Source: Xestospongia bergquistia
Taxonomy: Eukaryota; Porifera; Demospongiae; Haplosclerida; Petrosiidae
NCBI GenBank assembly: GCA_963965975.1
Contig: OZ014415.1
Span: 4,035,001 to 4,099,000 of the forward strand
Length of the DNA stretch: 64,000 nucleotides
Reading direction: 5' to 3'
Shown: one piece after another, positions 62,959 to 64,000 of the stretch
Position numbering within the stretch: the stretch's first letter is position 1
Layout of the letters: every line of letters starts with the position of its first letter
Translations under genes and position numbers: made by a program
Notes under the pieces: model-generated
What the model was told of the DNA's origin: nothing
Database searches by the model: none
The model's input: the letters and a program-made list of their open reading frames with translations, nothing else

Positions 62959-63760
62959 TTTTATTCATGATTAGGCTCATAAAGTTTGTTACACACATCA
63001 CAAGCAATACGATAGGTCCCACCATCTATTATAGACCACTCATCTCTCCATTTGAAGAAACTATTATAAAGTTGAGGATCACTACCAATTTTCTTCATGT
63101 AATCAGCAAGATCAACTACTCTCTTAAAATCAAGTCCATTAATGAAAGAATTGGAAGGGACCACTTCAGGATTTGAAAGATTTGCTCCTGATATTATTAC
63201 TGGAACTATTTCATTCTTTAAAGCATTTCTGTATGTAATATAATCTTCACATAAATAATTCTCAAAAGCCAAAAAAAACATGTACTTTGGTAACAAAGAG
63301 AAGCAGTTTGGTTTACATGGTTTTCCATATTTTCCCTTAGAAATCAACATCAACATACTTCTTTAACGACCTTACTGCATGTAAGTGAGGATGTTTACAA
63401 TTACTTATAAAAGTAATAGCTGTTTTAGTTCTGCTTTCCAGATAATTTTTATTAGAATGATAACCACTTCTAAACTTTCCAGGAACTACGAAGAAAAGAC
63501 TTTGCCTAATATCTAAACTAAACTTGTATGTCATCGCCCAGTTAAATAGAGATCTGGAATATGTGAAAACTTCATGATATACATGAATACATACACATGG
63601 TGGTGGCTCTTGAGTGAAGAAATCCACCTTTGCTCTGGTAGTCGACTCATATTGCTGGCAGAAATAATACTTTTTAATAACTCACCATCTGGAATATGAA
63701 AAACTACAGCACTGCTATTAGAATAAAGTTTCTTGTCACCAGTAAGAAATCTCTTGTTTT
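62959..63760 (-). pseudogene. GT10 alpha-1,3-fucosyltransferase gene, frameshifted
   Basis: Minus strand. Exon 63686-63760 reads LTGDKKLYSNSSAVVFHIPD. Main exon: VDFFTQEPPPCVCIH, SLFNWAMTYKFSLDIRQS, FISNCKHPHLHAVRSLKKYV then VDVDF, and after a one-base frame change at ~63340 GKYGKPCKPNCFSLLPKYMF, FLAFENYLCEDYITYRNALK, VPVIISGANLSNPEVVPSNS, LADYMKKIGSDPQLYNSFFK and WRDEW, ending at a stop at 62960. WAMTY, the acceptor/donor block 'FLAFEN-CEDYIT-K' and 'VPV..G' are hallmarks of Golgi alpha-1,3-fucosyltransferases that add fucose from GDP-fucose. The N-terminal cytoplasmic/membrane part lies further right or is missing. The apparent intron 63655-63685 would be only 31 bases. Confidence 0.8.
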
Positions 63761-63773
63761 TGTTTGGTCCACA

Positions 63774-63815
63774 TCAGTGGCTGATCCAGAAATTCCCAAG
63801 GGGGGGGGGAATTAA
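63774..63815. repeat. Possible end of a hAT-like element
   Basis: CAGTGGCTGATCCAGAAATT then CCCAAGGGGGGGG resembles the widespread hAT-type terminus in which CAGTGGC-GATCCAG is followed by a G run. The other end would lie beyond the window, so neither length nor target duplication can be checked. Confidence 0.4.
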
Positions 63816-64000
63816 AGTAAAACCCTGAAACTCCATGAGAAAAAATTACATGTAGCACTACACTTTTGATCATGCACTGCAGCAGTCAAGTTTACTGTTA
63901 ATTTCAAACATGATCATGTATTTACATTTGAGTTGACAATGACTTGTGAAAACTTAACTGCATGCATGATTGCTTGGAGCTTAGGACTTCAGTATACTTC

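Noticed and set aside
1..64000. Transfer RNA or ribosomal RNA genes
   Set aside because: No cloverleaf or rRNA-like sequence was noticed by eye; a tRNAscan-SE or Rfam scan would be needed to exclude one.

Overview
The window is AT-rich, intron-bearing animal DNA in which transposable elements hold most of the sequence and host genes survive as scattered exons. The host-type fragments are a Kelch plus ZU5-like plus death-like gene, a second ZU5-like gene, a coiled-coil TKL-type kinase, a Kunitz/TIL/Cys-rich membrane protein, a WD40 protein and a GT10 fucosyltransferase. Together with the short introns, these suggest an early-branching marine invertebrate, most likely a sponge. That assignment is an inference from gene content; no marker gene proves it.

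Layout. 0.6-2.5 kb: decayed integrase gene (-) split by an (AT)n tract. 3.7-4.3 kb: two WD40 exons of WDR62/MAPKBP1 type (+). 5.8-7.8 kb: truncated Ty3/gypsy element G (-). 8.44-13.42 kb: Ty3/gypsy element A (-) with LTRs and a duplicated RNase H. 13.45-14.1 kb: kinase pseudogene (+). 14.49-16.78 kb: DNA transposon with long terminal inverted repeats (TIRs) and a KRBA2/SCAND3-type integrase (-). 17.6-18.6 kb: LINE remnant (+). 19.19-31.76 kb: Ty3/gypsy element B (+), a relative of A, split by three insertions of three classes: LTR retrotransposon C (19.40-24.49 kb, target-site duplication (TSD) ATAAA), a Ginger-type DNA transposon with a ULP1-like protease domain (27.68-30.15 kb, TSD ATAG/ATGG), and a Penelope-like fragment with inverted terminal repeats (30.56-31.67 kb). 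32.3-35.1 kb: Kelch/ZU5-like gene (-). 35.9-36.85 kb: unrecognised segment with a diverged second copy at 57.7-59.1 kb. 36.85-43.1 kb: gag-protease fragment of gypsy element E (-), split by LTR retrotransposon D (37.63-42.60 kb, TSD ATAGT). 45.4-48.5 kb: Kunitz/TIL/Cys-rich gene (+). 50.59-55.92 kb: BEL/Pao element F (+, TSD ATTTG). 58.21-58.69 kb: hAT-like MITE with an 8-bp TSD. 60.4-62.5 kb: second ZU5-like gene (-). 62.96-63.76 kb: fucosyltransferase gene (-).

The strongest observations are structural. C and D carry gypsy-type enzymes in the order gag-protease-integrase-RT-RNase H, which is the Gmr1-like order. The Ginger insertion into B is proven by TIRs, a TSD and an intact 'empty site' in element A. 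The KRBA2-type integrase lies inside its own TIR-bounded transposon. The Penelope fragment has a hammerhead-like motif in its inverted repeat. Nearly every coding region carries stops or frameshifts, and many stops are TGA where relatives have arginine, which fits C-to-T decay of CGA codons. Coordinates of introns and domains were read by eye and are approximate unless a junction is stated.
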